Source: Trichomonas vaginalis G3 | Lineage: Eukaryota > Parabasalia > Trichomonadida > Trichomonadidae | Reading direction: 5' to 3' | DNA length: 64,000 bases | NCBI RefSeq assembly: GCF_026262505.1 | Contig: NC_067205.1 | Span: 6,262,001-6,326,000 of the forward strand | In this document: positions 16,797 through 26,459 of the stretch, piece after piece | Layout: each line of letters opens with the position of its first letter | How positions within the stretch are numbered: position 1 is the first letter of the stretch | Program-made: the position numbers and the translations under genes | Notes under the pieces: generated by a model | What the model was told of the DNA's origin: nothing | The model's database searches: none | The model's input: only the letters and a program-made list of their open reading frames with translations

Positions 16797-17591
16797 TTAT
16801 TCTTGACTTTGTTGTTGCATTTGTTGCATTTGTTGTTCTTGAGCTATTTGTTGTTGAAGTTGTTCTTGTAATACAATACTTTCACCAGTTGCATCTTCCA
16901 ATTCGAAACTTTCTGCCGTCATTGACAAATACATAGGACATAAAAGTTTTACAGGAACAAAGTTTGCGTCAACTAATGTCAACGTTATACCTGCCAAAGT
17001 GTTTGAGTTCACTAAGGTTGAAAATTCTGCATTCGAATGAACAATAGGCAAACCAGCAGAGAGTATTGTTTATACGCATAAGTATCTTTTGGTCATAATA
17101 GTTTCTGTCAACATTCGAATAACACTTTGAACCTAAGTTTGAAACAATATATAAGATTGGTGTGTTAATGTCAATGGAATAGACATTCCTTGTATGACAC
17201 CTTTTCCTGTTATAGGAAACTGTTGGTAGTAAAAACCAGAAATAAGTTTTGTATTATAGCTCATATTGTTTATAGTAAACTCAGTCGGACATCCAAACAT
17301 AATGAAACCTGCTCTAGTTGCAGCACATGTTACACCTGTACTTAAAGTATTAAATAAGTCAACAAAACCTGTTGGTGGTATATCTGAGTAAGTATCTTCA
17401 AAGGAGTATTTTTTACCATTCACAACAATAAAGTCTTCTGGTGTCAAAAGAGCAAAACAGGCTTTAGTCGTCATTGTGTTTAAGGTTAGTTTACAATATC
17501 GTCCTTGAGGACTTTGTAAGTTTGTTGTTATAGAATTATATGACTCAGGGTTTTTAGTCGTAATAGTATAAACCATTATATCTTCTGCCAT
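16797..17591 (-). pseudogene. Probable minor capsid (penton-like) protein (fossil)
   Basis: Begins MAEDIMVYTITTKNPESYNS; beta-strand-rich, with CKLTLNTMTTKACFALLTPE, VDLFNTLSTGVTCAATRAGF and GVIQGMSIPLTLTHQSY. The downstream part (VHSNAEFSTLVNSNTLAGIT) ends in a Gln/Met-rich tail. A single beta-rich domain of about 260 residues next to the helicase and close to the major capsid gene fits the single-jelly-roll penton of Polintons, but sequence alone does not prove it. Broken, with about one or two breaks. Confidence 0.45.
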
Positions 17592-17597
17592 TTATAT

Positions 17598-17830
17598 ATA
17601 TTTAAAAGTTTTTCTGAAAGTGGAGAAGAACTTCATCTAAACTTTCACATGGCGTTTCTTGAAGTTCTCTGTCTAAGAAGTTCAAATATTTTGTAAAGAC
17701 ATAGAACTTTCCTTTGTCTACACGAACAAACAAAACAGGGTCTTTCATATCGTCAAAAGTGTGTAAAGTCCTTTACATGAAATAAGTCTATATTATTTTT
17801 CTTCAAACATCTTTCAAGAAGTTTTGACAT
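17598..17830 (-). pseudogene. Small unknown gene (fossil)
   Basis: A short minus-strand coding region beginning MSKLLERCLKKNNIDLFHVK and later reading DPVLFVRVDKGKFYVFTKYL, ending near 17598. About 75 codons, no recognised domain, with about one break. It sits between the probable minor capsid gene and the gene at 17850-18370, in the same orientation. Confidence 0.4.
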
Positions 17831-17849
17831 TTTACTTAGCAAATAAATT

Positions 17850-18370
17850 TTAATGAATGTTGTGGTCGTCAAATATTTTTTTGACGTCTGGGAAACTATA
17901 CTTTAAGTTCAACGTTTCACCTCCTTTCATAACGTATATCTTGTCAATGACATTATATGAAACACCACAGCAACTAATGTCGGGTTCTATTTCTTTGATG
18001 TTTATATCGTCTGCCTCTGTCAAAAGTTTCAATAGTTCTTTCAAGACTTCATGAGGTGCAATGACATATGAGTTCACTTTTACAGGGTTGTGTTCGACCA
18101 AGTTTAACATTATACTTAAAGCTTGACAAATCTTCTCCTGAGTTTGAAGTTTGTCTTTCAGTTGTTGGTAGTCGTTTCGAATATCTGCAACAGAACTTAA
18201 GTCTCTGCTAACTTCAGGATATGTTGGTTGTTCTTTTACAGGAACAATTGTTATACCATCTTCGTCTTCGTATGGTTTCCCACTTCAACATCTCTGTCTT
18301 TGACATTGACAACAACACTTTGACTGTTTGTTTGAGTTGGTGAATTTAACTTCACATCTGCCACCGCCAT
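17850..18370 (-). pseudogene. Unknown helical protein (fossil)
   Basis: Begins MAVADVKLNSPTQTNSQSVV and ends VKKIFDDHNIH. The middle contains a coiled-coil helix and the region MLNLVEHNPVKVNSYVIAPH; the C-terminal part has a paired Cys (ISCCGVSYNV) and a beta-rich segment (KIYVMKGGETLNLKYSF). About 170 codons. No family recognised. Broken, about one break. The first codon is divergent from the gene at 18433, with a 62-bp spacer holding TTTTACTTAGAATAAAAA, the same motif as at 1083-1100. Confidence 0.5.
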
Positions 18371-18432
18371 TAAACCTTTTGAAACACTCACGCTTCTTTT
18401 TTCGGAAATGACATTTTACTTAGAATAAAAAG
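18371..18432. promoter_or_regulatory. Divergent promoter with TTAGAATAAAAA motif
   Basis: A 62-bp spacer between divergent starts at 18370 and 18433. ATTTTACTTAGAATAAAAAG directly precedes the plus-strand ATG and closely matches the spacer at 1083-1100. Confidence 0.45.
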
Positions 18433-18852
18433 ATGGACGTATTCGAGTATCTCTTCGAATTGAAGCAGAACAAAGTTTACACACACAAACAATACAAATA
18501 CATTGACAGAATAGTTCTTTATACAAACAATGGTAAATGTTATAGAATAGCAATATTTGCTGAACCAAAATATTTCCATAAAGCAAAGAAAGTTGGTATA
18601 ACCGAGATGGTGAAAGTTCTTGACGTTGACAAAAAATATAACAACAAACTTACAGATATTTCTAAAGGTAAGTTTATCTTACAATATTATGTCAAAACTG
18701 GCGTACTGTCAATATTTGACGGAGAGAAGTCAGTTCAAGAACAACTTACTGACCTGCTGCCAAAATCTGCTCGATGGAAGCTGTCGTTATGCCAATCTGA
18801 GGAGCCCCAGCAGGTTTCATCGAACGAATCTTCAAAAGAGCATCTTCCGTGA
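18433..18852 (+). CDS. Unknown protein, 139 aa, overlapping the capsid gene
   Basis: Complete frame MDVFEYLFELKQNKVYTHKQ. Residues 1-110 look like a folded alpha/beta domain with many Lys/Tyr (YKYIDRIVLYTNNGKCYRIA, KFILQYYVKTGVLSIFDGEK). The last 30 or so codons overlap, on the opposite strand, the end of the major capsid gene. No recognised family. The tail-to-tail overlap of about 107 bp is a genuine space-saving arrangement, or the original stop was lost and the frame ran on; I cannot tell which. Confidence 0.55.
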   Translation: MDVFEYLFELKQNKVYTHKQYKYIDRIVLYTNNGKCYRIAIFAEPKYFHKAKKVGITEMVKVLDVDKKYNNKLTDISKGKFILQYYVKTGVLSIFDGEKSVQEQLTDLLPKSARWKLSLCQSEEPQQVSSNESSKEHLP

Positions 18853-20350
18853 AAAGTGCTATTGGTTTTGTAAACTTCTTTGCTTTCAATTCATCTGGAC
18901 CGTCTCTGTCACCAGTATATTGTATTTGTACAGTACCAACAGTTGAAATACCACCCATAAAGTCTTCTGAGTCAGCAAATGGAATGCCAAGCCAAAAGTT
19001 TGAACGGTCTCCATTTGTATATTGAGTTTTTTGACCTCCTGTATGAGTCCATACTTTCACATATGGCATAATAGAACTTTGCATTTCAGGGTTAATGGTC
19101 GTTGTGAAGTTGTTGTTAAAGTTCATAGCATCTAATGTCAAGTTGTATGACCTCATATCCTCAACTGTAGAATATTTCTTCTTGGATAATATTTGCCATC
19201 TATGTTTATATGATATTTAATACCGGGGTTGTAGAAACAAGAATAGTCATTTATAGTTCGTCTGAACAGTACAAACATAGTATCTGCATGTTTCATTGCA
19301 GTTGTTAAAGCAATATCTGTTCTTGCACCTGGGTCAGCACTTTGGTTTCCAACTTCACCTGCAAAGTCTTTGACAGATATTTGGTGTATAGGGAACATAA
19401 GTGGAACTGCAATATATTTGGCAGCTAAAGCATTTGAAATATCTGGGTCCAACATATAAACGGCAAGTCTGCTTTCTATTCTCTTGCATTCAAACTTTTC
19501 GCATGTAAACTTAACTGGGTCCCAAGCAGTTCCAGCAGCATTGAAATAATAGTTTACTTCATTGTTGAAGTTTGAGAAACCAAAGTCTAAGTCAACTTTG
19601 TCTTTGCAAAAGTCACAGAACTTGGCTCCACCAGTTCCAGCTACAGTAATGCTGAATGGGTCTTGTGTTGGTGCAATGACTAAGTTATTTTTGCTTGGAG
19701 TAAGTTCAATAGAAATTTTTCCTGCCCAGTTTGGCAAGTATCTTAAAAACCTGAAGATGAGGAAAGATGACAAAGGAACTCTAAGTTTCAGTTTTACTTT
19801 AGTGGCAGCATTTCCATCTGAACCAGAAAGGTTAACATAAACTCCTGGAACGTTAGGGTCAAGTCTTCTTATTTTCTCAATGGTGGCATACTGGTCTGTT
19901 TGTTCTCTAGCTTGTGGTTGTACTGAGTTTCTCAAAGCGAACCATTCATAGTTTGCCCATGTTACTGTTTGAACTAAGTCAGAGTTAGAATATATCTTAT
20001 ATCCCATGAAAACTTCTGGAGCATATTGGTATCCGACATAGAAAATTCCATTGCAACCTTTCTTGTCAGACAACTTGGCAGAAGGTTTTATTTCAATGTC
20101 TTGTTCCACGTATAAGAATGAGTTGTCAATAGAAATAATATGAAACCTGTCACAAGCAATATCTACTGTTGTTGAAGAACCTTCTCCAAACTCACCTACG
20201 TTTCCATAAGAAACAGCAGTTGTATATTCGTAAGTTCCAGGAACTATTTCTGACCTTCTAATGGCATTGTCGCATTCGTTATACCATTCGGAAAACATTT
20301 CCGTTCATGGCATCCAAAACTGTTGGCGTTATATTCTGAGCGGCGTACAT
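18746..20350 (-). pseudogene. Major capsid protein, Polinton type (fossil)
   Basis: About 530 codons of beta-rich protein beginning near MYAAQNITPTVLDAMNG. Segments include GTYEYTTAVSYGNVGEFGEG, LKLRVPLSSFLIFRFLRYLP, CDFCKDKVDLDFGFSNFNNE and the C-terminal SNFWLGIPFADSEDFMGGIS with GTVQIQYTG. The size, the FSITVAG-type strands and the C-terminal GIPF..GTVQI..TG block fit Polinton double-jelly-roll major capsid proteins, which build icosahedral shells. It is flanked by the probable minor capsid and virion proteins. Broken, with about two breaks. It is the longest structural gene of the block. Confidence 0.65.
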
Positions 20351-20382
20351 TTCATATGGGTAAAAATATAGAATAGTTGGAT

Positions 20383-20821
20383 TTATATATCATAATAGAA
20401 CCCACTCGGACCAAGCTTTACTTTCTTCCTGACTGAGTTTTTAACTCTTCTTTTTCCTTCATTGCCACTACTTTCACTAGATGAAGTTACTTCTTCACTA
20501 CTTTCACTTTGTTCTACTCTTCTTCTTTGGTGTCGCTTTTGGTAACTTGCCCTCTGCTTCAAGTTGTTGCATCTTTGCCTCATGTTCACCTAGTATGTTG
20601 TAAATTTCCCATGTCCTTTTTGCCTTTGGGCTCTGGTCGCCCAACTCAGGTAACCTATATCCTAGAAAGATTTTGTCATAGTTTGTATTTGAGTCTTCGC
20701 GTATTGTTTGCATGACTCTTTCCTGAGTTTCCGGTTCAAGCTCTTCAAACAGAGCTTGTCCATATGGAATAAGCTCGTTTCCAAATATATGTTTTTGTAG
20801 CCATTCTGGTTTTCTTTCCAT
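20383..20821 (-). pseudogene. Small virion-type gene with Ser/Lys-rich tail (fossil)
   Basis: Begins MERKPEWLQKHIFGNELIPY with a helical acidic domain (ALFEELEPETQERVMQTIRE, GYRLPELGDQSPKAKRTWEI). The 3' part encodes a Ser/Glu/Lys-rich disordered tail ending LGPSGFYYDI. It is placed directly before the capsid gene in the same orientation. Broken, about one break. Function unknown; a scaffold or capsid-associated role is plausible by position only. Confidence 0.5.
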
Positions 20822-20902
20822 GTTACCAATAATATCTTTTTGTGAATGGGAAAGCTTTTACCCAATGTTTCAGTCTTGCGTCATTTATTTCTGTAGTTGG
20901 TT

Positions 20903-21889
20903 TTATTTTGTCAAGGAACATGTTTTCAATACTAACATTTCATTTGGTACTGTCCATTTGAGTTTTCTTAAATATTCATCCCTTCTCGGTTCATTGTCTG
21001 CAAAGTAAGTTTTTATGACATTTTGTAAACTTTCGTTTGCAAGGTCATGTACAATAGGTTCTCTTCCTTCTCTATCCCTAACTTTCTTTCTAAACTCTTC
21101 ACCAAATATACCATCTCTATGGTTCTGTGTAGTTCTTTGAGATAAATGTTCTAGAACGTCAGGTGTTATATTTCCATCAGCCATGTTCATTTCATACTGG
21201 TCCAAAATATCTGCATGTTTCATATCTTTCAATGGCATTAAAGCCGCGCTGAAAATACCAGCTACATCTGGTTCACCATTCACTTCCATTGCGTCTACAA
21301 CTTCTTGGAATTGAGGTTGTAAGTTTATGAACCACCTATCCGGATTAGCTTTATGACCCCATCTCATTGTAGTTCCATCGTCTGCAGAAACAAAAGTAGG
21401 TTTGTTTCCATATTGGCTAGGTTCTGAATGAACTTTAAACAATGTTTCATTTCTATATGTTTTGTTGAAATTTAACCTTTTATTTTCACCGAGTTCATCC
21501 AAAGATTGAACGTTATATGCTCGTAAGTAAAAAGGATTGTTGTATTTGTGTACACTTTCTTTCAGTTCTTCCATTCTATGCTGGATATTTTCATCTGATG
21601 TTGGAGTCTTTTGTATGTCGGCGAACATTTTTCGATATTCTTCTACTATGTCAGCCGAATTTTTCTTAGACTCTTGGAAAGATTCCATATTCCCCGCATA
21701 CTCTTGTTGAGGGTCAAGATTTTTCGGCTGTTCCAAATCTTCATCTAGTTCTGTGAAGTTAGTTTCCAAAGGAGGGACTTGTTCGTTTCCTTCTGGCTCT
21801 TCTAGCTGTTGTTGCTGAACTATTTCTTCCATGTCTGGTTGTATCTGAACTTCTTCCTGTGGAGTTTCTTGTACCTCATCTGCTGGCAT
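20903..21889 (-). CDS. Acidic virion-type protein, 328 aa (fossil, 3' end uncertain)
   Basis: Begins MPADEVQETPQEEVQIQPDM. The first 80 residues are Gln/Glu/Pro-rich and disordered. A folded part follows: IVEEYRKMFADIQKTPTSDE, NPFYLRAYNVQSLDELGENK, GTTMRWGHKANPDRWFINLQ and DVLEHLSQRTTQNHRDGIFG. No recognised domain. The start overlaps the end of the gene at 21820-23258 by about 70 bp, so one of those boundaries is probably not original. It is one of three consecutive long minus-strand genes of coiled-coil or disordered character that read like minor virion or core proteins. Confidence 0.5.
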   Translation of the reverse strand: MPADEVQETPQEEVQIQPDMEEIVQQQQLEEPEGNEQVPPLETNFTELDEDLEQPKNLDPQQEYAGNMESFQESKKNSADIVEEYRKMFADIQKTPTSDENIQHRMEELKESVHKYNNPFYLRAYNVQSLDELGENKRLNFNKTYRNETLFKVHSEPSQYGNKPTFVSADDGTTMRWGHKANPDRWFINLQPQFQEVVDAMEVNGEPDVAGIFSAALMPLKDMKHADILDQYEMNMADGNITPDVLEHLSQRTTQNHRDGIFGEEFRKKVRDREGREPIVHDLANESLQNVIKTYFADNEPRRDEYLRKLKWTVPNEMLVLKTCSLTK

Positions 21890-23258
21890 TTCATATATTC
21901 CGAGACCGTTTTAAAAAGTTCCCTATCTAAGTCATCCGGACTCATAAACCTTTCTTCTTTCGTTCCGTCTCTATTTTTTACGCGTTTCATGAAGAGAGTT
22001 GAATTATCGTTTAGCTCTGACACCAAATATCTTGGAGTAAATTCAGTCATGTCATTTGGATGATATGCTATTAAATCATATCCCTTAGCGAGCTTGTATT
22101 TTCCAGGTTTGAAATTATATCCCATTTGGTGCTGAACCATAAAGCTAAATAGGTTTGGGTCAGTATTTCCTTCCTTGAACTTTCTAATAGCTTCTTTATA
22201 TCTGTCACTAAAGTCAAGAGTATCTGGGTAACCATAATTTTCCTTAAGCATTTTTAAGAATTCTTGGTTTCCTTGTTCTCTACTTCTTTTATGTCCTTGC
22301 TCTGTTTGTGGTTGTTGTGGTGCAGTGTTTTGAACTGTTGGTTGTGGTGCAGTGTTTTGAACTGTTGGTTGTTGTGCTGGATTTTGAACTGTTGGTTGCT
22401 GTGCAGTGTTTTGAACTGTTGGTTTTGGTTGTTGTTGTGGTGCATGCCTGTGTCTGTGTCCATGTGACGATGTAAATGTTTTAGGTAGTCCTGGTGCAGG
22501 TGCTTCTCTTGGAGGGTTTGGTGGTATATAAGTTCCACTAGCTAGTATATAAGTTCCACCAGCTGGTATATAAGTTCCACCAGCTGGCACATATGTTCCA
22601 TCTGCAGCATAATGTCCTACCTGACTTTTCGTTCTTAAGAAAGCATTTACTAGGTCTGTTTTGGTCTGTTGTAACTCTTTTTCTTGACTTTCCACAACAG
22701 TTGCTCTAACGGCGTCATAGGCACTTTGAACTGCCTGTCTCGTTGCTGCATCTGTTATTTTCGTCATATTTTGTGCTACTTCTTTTAACTCTTTGTCGAA
22801 ACCTTCAGACTTCAGTTTCTTTCCAGATGAGAAGTCGTTCACTAGTTTCACCTTACTATGAAGAGCTTCGAAGGCGTTCTTAAAGTCAGCATTCATTAAA
22901 GCTTCATTTGAACTGTCTTCATCCGCTTGTATTTTTGTCCTTATTGACCCTATAAGTTGGGCTGCTTTAGCGTTGGCTTGGGCATCTAACCAGTCATTAT
23001 TAGCTTTTATATATTCTGCGCTTTTCATTGCCTTTTGCATGGCTGCGTCGTTATTTTTACTTTCTTGTGCTAAGTTTTCATACTGTACGGTTTGGTTTTG
23101 CAACTGTAAAAGTTTTTCTGCCTTTACATTTGCTTCAACTTCTTTTTATACTCATCGCTATCCATATATGTCTTCAGGGCTTTTTGTTTTATCTCTTCAT
23201 CTTTCAGTACTTTATATTGAGTAGTATGGTTTTTCAAATTTATAACATCTTGTTCCAT
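21820..23258 (-). pseudogene. Coiled-coil virion-type protein with Pro/Gly and Gln repeats (fossil)
   Basis: The N-terminal half is a long Ala/Gln/Glu coiled coil (AMKSAEYIKANNDWLDAQAN, KELQQTKTDLVNAF). Then come four GTY(I/V)PAGGTYIPAGG-type repeats, a His/Arg patch (SSHGHRHRHAPQQQ) and five repeats of QPTVQNTA. The C-terminal half is folded (YKEAIRKFKEGNTDPNLFSF, YKLAKGYDLIAYHPNDMTEF). The repeat section looks like an extended linker. Broken, about one to two breaks. Likely structural; family not recognised. Its start overlaps the preceding gene's stop at 23240. Confidence 0.55.
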
Positions 23259-23740
23259 TTTGCTACTTCTGCTGCTTTTTCTGACACTTTTTTCGCATAT
23301 TCCTCTGTACTTAGTTCTTTCAGTTGTTCTTCTTTCTTCTTTTTCTCTACGTTTAACTCATTGAGTTTCTTTGTGTGTCTGTCATATTCTAGTTTCTTTT
23401 CGTTTTCACTTATTTGTTTCTGTATGTCTATGTTTGACTTTTTGACATCTGTTATTTGATTTTTGAGTGAACTCAAATTCATTTGACTTTGAGGGTTATA
23501 AGCTGTTCCGTCTGCAGCTCCACCATAGCCTGCCATTTTCGCTAAAAGTGCCGCTCTTAAACCTCCACTCTGTGCACCAATAACTCGGTTTAAAAGCATA
23601 GGGTTGCTTGACATTTGTTGCAACATAGTGGGGTCATTCATAATTTGTTGTTGCAACTGTTGTTGTGGTGTTAGTTTTACTATTGGATGTTTCAATGCTC
23701 TCTTCCTCTTACGTATATTCTTACGTAGCTTACGTGGCAT
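23240..23740 (-). CDS. Basic N-terminus/coiled-coil protein, 166 aa
   Basis: Complete frame MPRKLRKNIRKRKRALKHPI. The first 20 residues are strongly basic, like the DNA-condensing tails of viral core proteins. A Gln/Met/Leu-rich segment (QQQLQQQIMNDPTMLQQMSS) and a Gly/Ala patch (LLAKMAGYGGAADGTAYNPQ) follow, then a long coiled coil to the end. Probably a core or scaffold protein, by composition. It is the first gene of the minus-strand virion run and lies next to the right palindrome cluster. Confidence 0.6.
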   Translation of the reverse strand: MPRKLRKNIRKRKRALKHPIVKLTPQQQLQQQIMNDPTMLQQMSSNPMLLNRVIGAQSGGLRAALLAKMAGYGGAADGTAYNPQSQMNLSSLKNQITDVKKSNIDIQKQISENEKKLEYDRHTKKLNELNVEKKKKEEQLKELSTEEYAKKVSEKAAEVAKWNKML

Positions 23741-23879
23741 TTTAAGTGAAGTTAAAAAGCGGTTTTTGACAGATGTTTATATGACACTTTTTGTTCAGCA
23801 CAAAAAACTACTCGGTCAAAGTGTTGTCAGTTTTGTAAAATAACCGTCTTATCTCCGTGCCTATGACGAAGAAATCATG

Positions 23880-24590
23880 ACAAATTCAAGAGGGTAGAAA
23901 AGAGGTTAGAAAAGAGGTTAGATCTCACCTCTTCACCTAAATTATATTTTTGGGTCCTTTACACTCATTACGATGAAGAAGTCTTGACAAAACATGTACG
24001 TTCATGTTTGACAAAACATTTACGAAGAAATCATGAAAATTCAAGAGGGTAGAAAAGAGGTTAGAAAAGAGGTTAGATCTAACCTTCTACCCTAAATTAT
24101 ATTTTTGGTCATTTACACTCATTACGAAGAAGTCATGACAAAACATGTACGTTCATGTTTGACAAAACATTTACGAAGAAGTCTTGACAAAACATTTTAC
24201 GAAGAAGTCTTGACAAAACATTTACGAAGAAATCATGAAAATTCAAGAGGTGAGAAAACAGGTGAGAAAACAGGTGAGATCTCACCTCTTCACCTAAACT
24301 TTATTTTTGTCTGATTTTACGAAGAAGTTTTGACAAAACATTTACGAAGAAGTCTTGACAAATTCAAGAGGGTAGAAAAGAGGTTAGAAAAGAGGTTAGA
24401 TCTAACCTTCTACCCTAAATTATATTTTTGGTCATTTACACTCATTACGAAGAAGTCTTGACAAAACATTTACGAAGAAGTCTTGACAAAACATTTACGA
24501 AGAAGTCTTGACAAAACATTTACGAAGAAGTCTTGACAAAACATTTACGAAGAAGTCTTGACAAAACATGTACGTTCATGTTTGACAAAA
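23880..24590. repeat. Right cluster of covarying palindromes and iterons
   Basis: Palindrome cores at 23916-23929 (a hybrid, GGTTAGATCTCACC), 24071-24084, 24273-24286 (GGTGAGATCTCACC) and 24394-24407. They are interspersed with many copies of the 25-bp unit carrying GAAGAAGTCTTGACAAAACA. The material is the reverse complement of the left cluster at 9650-10430, so the two form the ends of the element. A plus-strand frame through 24105-24314 is a repeat artefact. Confidence 0.8.
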
Positions 24591-24913
24591 CATGAAAACA
24601 TATATAATTTGTGAAAAGCGACACATTATATATAATGTTTTCGACCCAGAAGACTAACAATTTTCCGAATAAAAAACTTCATTTATATTAAACATCATCA
24701 GGGCTAGAAGGCACGAAGTGCCTGGAAGCCCCACTACCTTTTTTTTTTTTTTTTTTTTTTTTGCAATAGGTTTAATATTAAACTTACCTTTATAAAATAA
24801 ACTTTGTACGCAATCATCAAAATAAACGTCAACTTGTTTAACCTGGGTGAGAATTGGTGAAAGTTTATCTCATTTTTCAATCTTGCTCAATACTCAAAAA
24901 TAAGCAGACTCTA
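24591..24913. other. Element edge with a strong two-stem hairpin and T-tract
   Basis: No gene. At about 24701-24733, GGGCT..GGCAC-GAA-GTGCC..AGCCC forms two stacked stems, followed by CACTACC and a run of about 24 T (24741-24764). On the minus strand this reads as a poly-A followed by a hairpin. The rest is AT-rich. Confidence 0.5.
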
Positions 24914-26292
24914 TGGCATTCCAAACGGGAACCGCGGTTGGTTACCATGGATTTCCGTCACCGGTCACATTTTAAAGATTTTTAAAGCCTTATAAAAATA
25001 TGCTTTGTAAATCATTTTTTGTAAATCGGCAAAAATTTGGTAATTTTCTTCAACTAATAAATCTGCGAATAGCATTTATAATACAAGAACAATCTTTTAA
25101 AATGCGTTTGATTCATTTTTGTATAATTTCATATAGGCACATATATTCTTCCGGGACTTTCCGTGATTTTACCGTAAAATCATTAGTTTACACCAATTTT
25201 TCCGTATTTTGAATAGTTTACTGCACTTTTTCCGTAAAATTGAGTTACGGGAATCCGCAAAATTTCCGGACCTCATTTTTCATAGAATATAATAATAATA
25301 TTTGATAAAAAGATATATTATTTATATTTTTGATTTTTGAATTACGGAAAAAGTGAATTGATAACTTGATTTTTTTATATGGTTAATTTTTCAAATGATA
25401 TTATGAAGATCTAAAATATTAAAAGTAAAAAATTGAATTACGGAAAAAGTGAGGTCAAAAGTGAAATAAATTTGCAGAACAATTTTCATTGAAATAAGAC
25501 ATTGAGTATCACACTTTAGTGAATCAACATCTATAAGAATGAAGTGTTTTGAAGCTGAAATAATATTGAATAGAAATTAATTTTTTCTGAAATTTTGAAT
25601 GAAATTATGGGAAATAAAAAATTACTAAATATTGTATTCATACAAATATATTATTTTAAAGGAAAAATAGATGCTGATAGAAACGATGAAAATTTTTGAA
25701 AACTTTACAGTTAATTTATGTTCGTTAACCACAGAGCTTGCAATCCAAAGCTCACGTTAGACTACAAGAGTCATGAAGTCTCATACTAAGGGATATCCAA
25801 CATATATTTTAATAATCTAATGTTTGTGACAAATATTCAACATAAAATTAAGTTTTCGTTTCGTTACAAGGCATTCATACTTTGGAGATATCATATTTAA
25901 TGTACAGAAAAGTTAATATTAAACAATACATGCTAAAGAATTAATAAATAAGATAATAAAATAAATTTATACGTAATTACTTTCATTTAATATGCTTTAT
26001 GCTGTATAATATTGATTAAGAGGCATTAAAAGGTTCCATAGTCTGCTTTTATAGGCAAGATTTTGATAAAAATTTAAAATTTTGAAAAATGATGAGAAAA
26101 GGAAAAAAAGGTAAATGAGAGCAAGAGGAGGGAAAAAAAAGAAAAAGAAAAGAAAGGGAAGGGAAAAATAAAAGAAAGAAGGACATATAAAAATTTAGAT
26201 GCGCATTCTTAATGCCGAGGCGGCTTGCCGCCGAGGCGCGATTTTTTTAGGCCTCTACGGTAACCCGGCAATGTTTTTTTAAATCTTGTACA
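24914..26292. repeat. Single-arm copy of the TGGCATTCC repeat element
   Basis: Starts TGGCATTCCAAACGGGAACC and matches one arm of the palindromic element at 42653-47404 (up to about 25490 and again about 25737-26020). It ends with a 275-bp element (about 26020-26292) that has a GC-rich GGCGGC-TT-GCCGCC hairpin and terminates CTTGTACAGCCCTA. A 70-codon frame at 25000-25212 recurs unchanged in all copies but looks like a by-product of recent duplication, not a gene. Confidence 0.7.
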
Positions 26293-26459
26293 GCCCTAGC
26301 AGACTCTCAAATAGAGAACATAAAATAACTCATATTTATCATATTAAAATTTTCAAAAAGTCTCCCAAAAAAATCATATTTCGAAAATTTCGAAAAAATA
26401 AGTACATTTTTCGCCAAAGAAAAAAGAAAAATGTTTTTTTGTTAATTTTTGATGATAAT

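Larger units (their letters stand above)
9650..24590. mobile_element. Polinton-like viral element with SF3 helicase (fossil)
   Basis: About 15 kb bounded by inverted palindrome/iteron clusters. Parts: one unknown 304-aa protein, two KilA-N proteins, packaging ATPase, SF3 helicase, major capsid protein, a probable minor capsid protein, and several coiled-coil or disordered virion-type proteins. Neither a family B polymerase nor an integrase is seen between the clusters. Packaging ATPase plus capsid genes is the established Polinton/Polinton-like-virus morphogenesis module, and an SF3 helicase without PolB is the Polinton-like-virus pattern. The element is broken, with roughly ten breaks spread over several genes, while others are whole; relatively young. 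Confidence 0.65.

Noticed and set aside
22264-22467. Cys/Trp/Leu-rich plus-strand frame
   Set aside because: Antisense shadow of the QPTVQNTA repeats in the virion-type gene.
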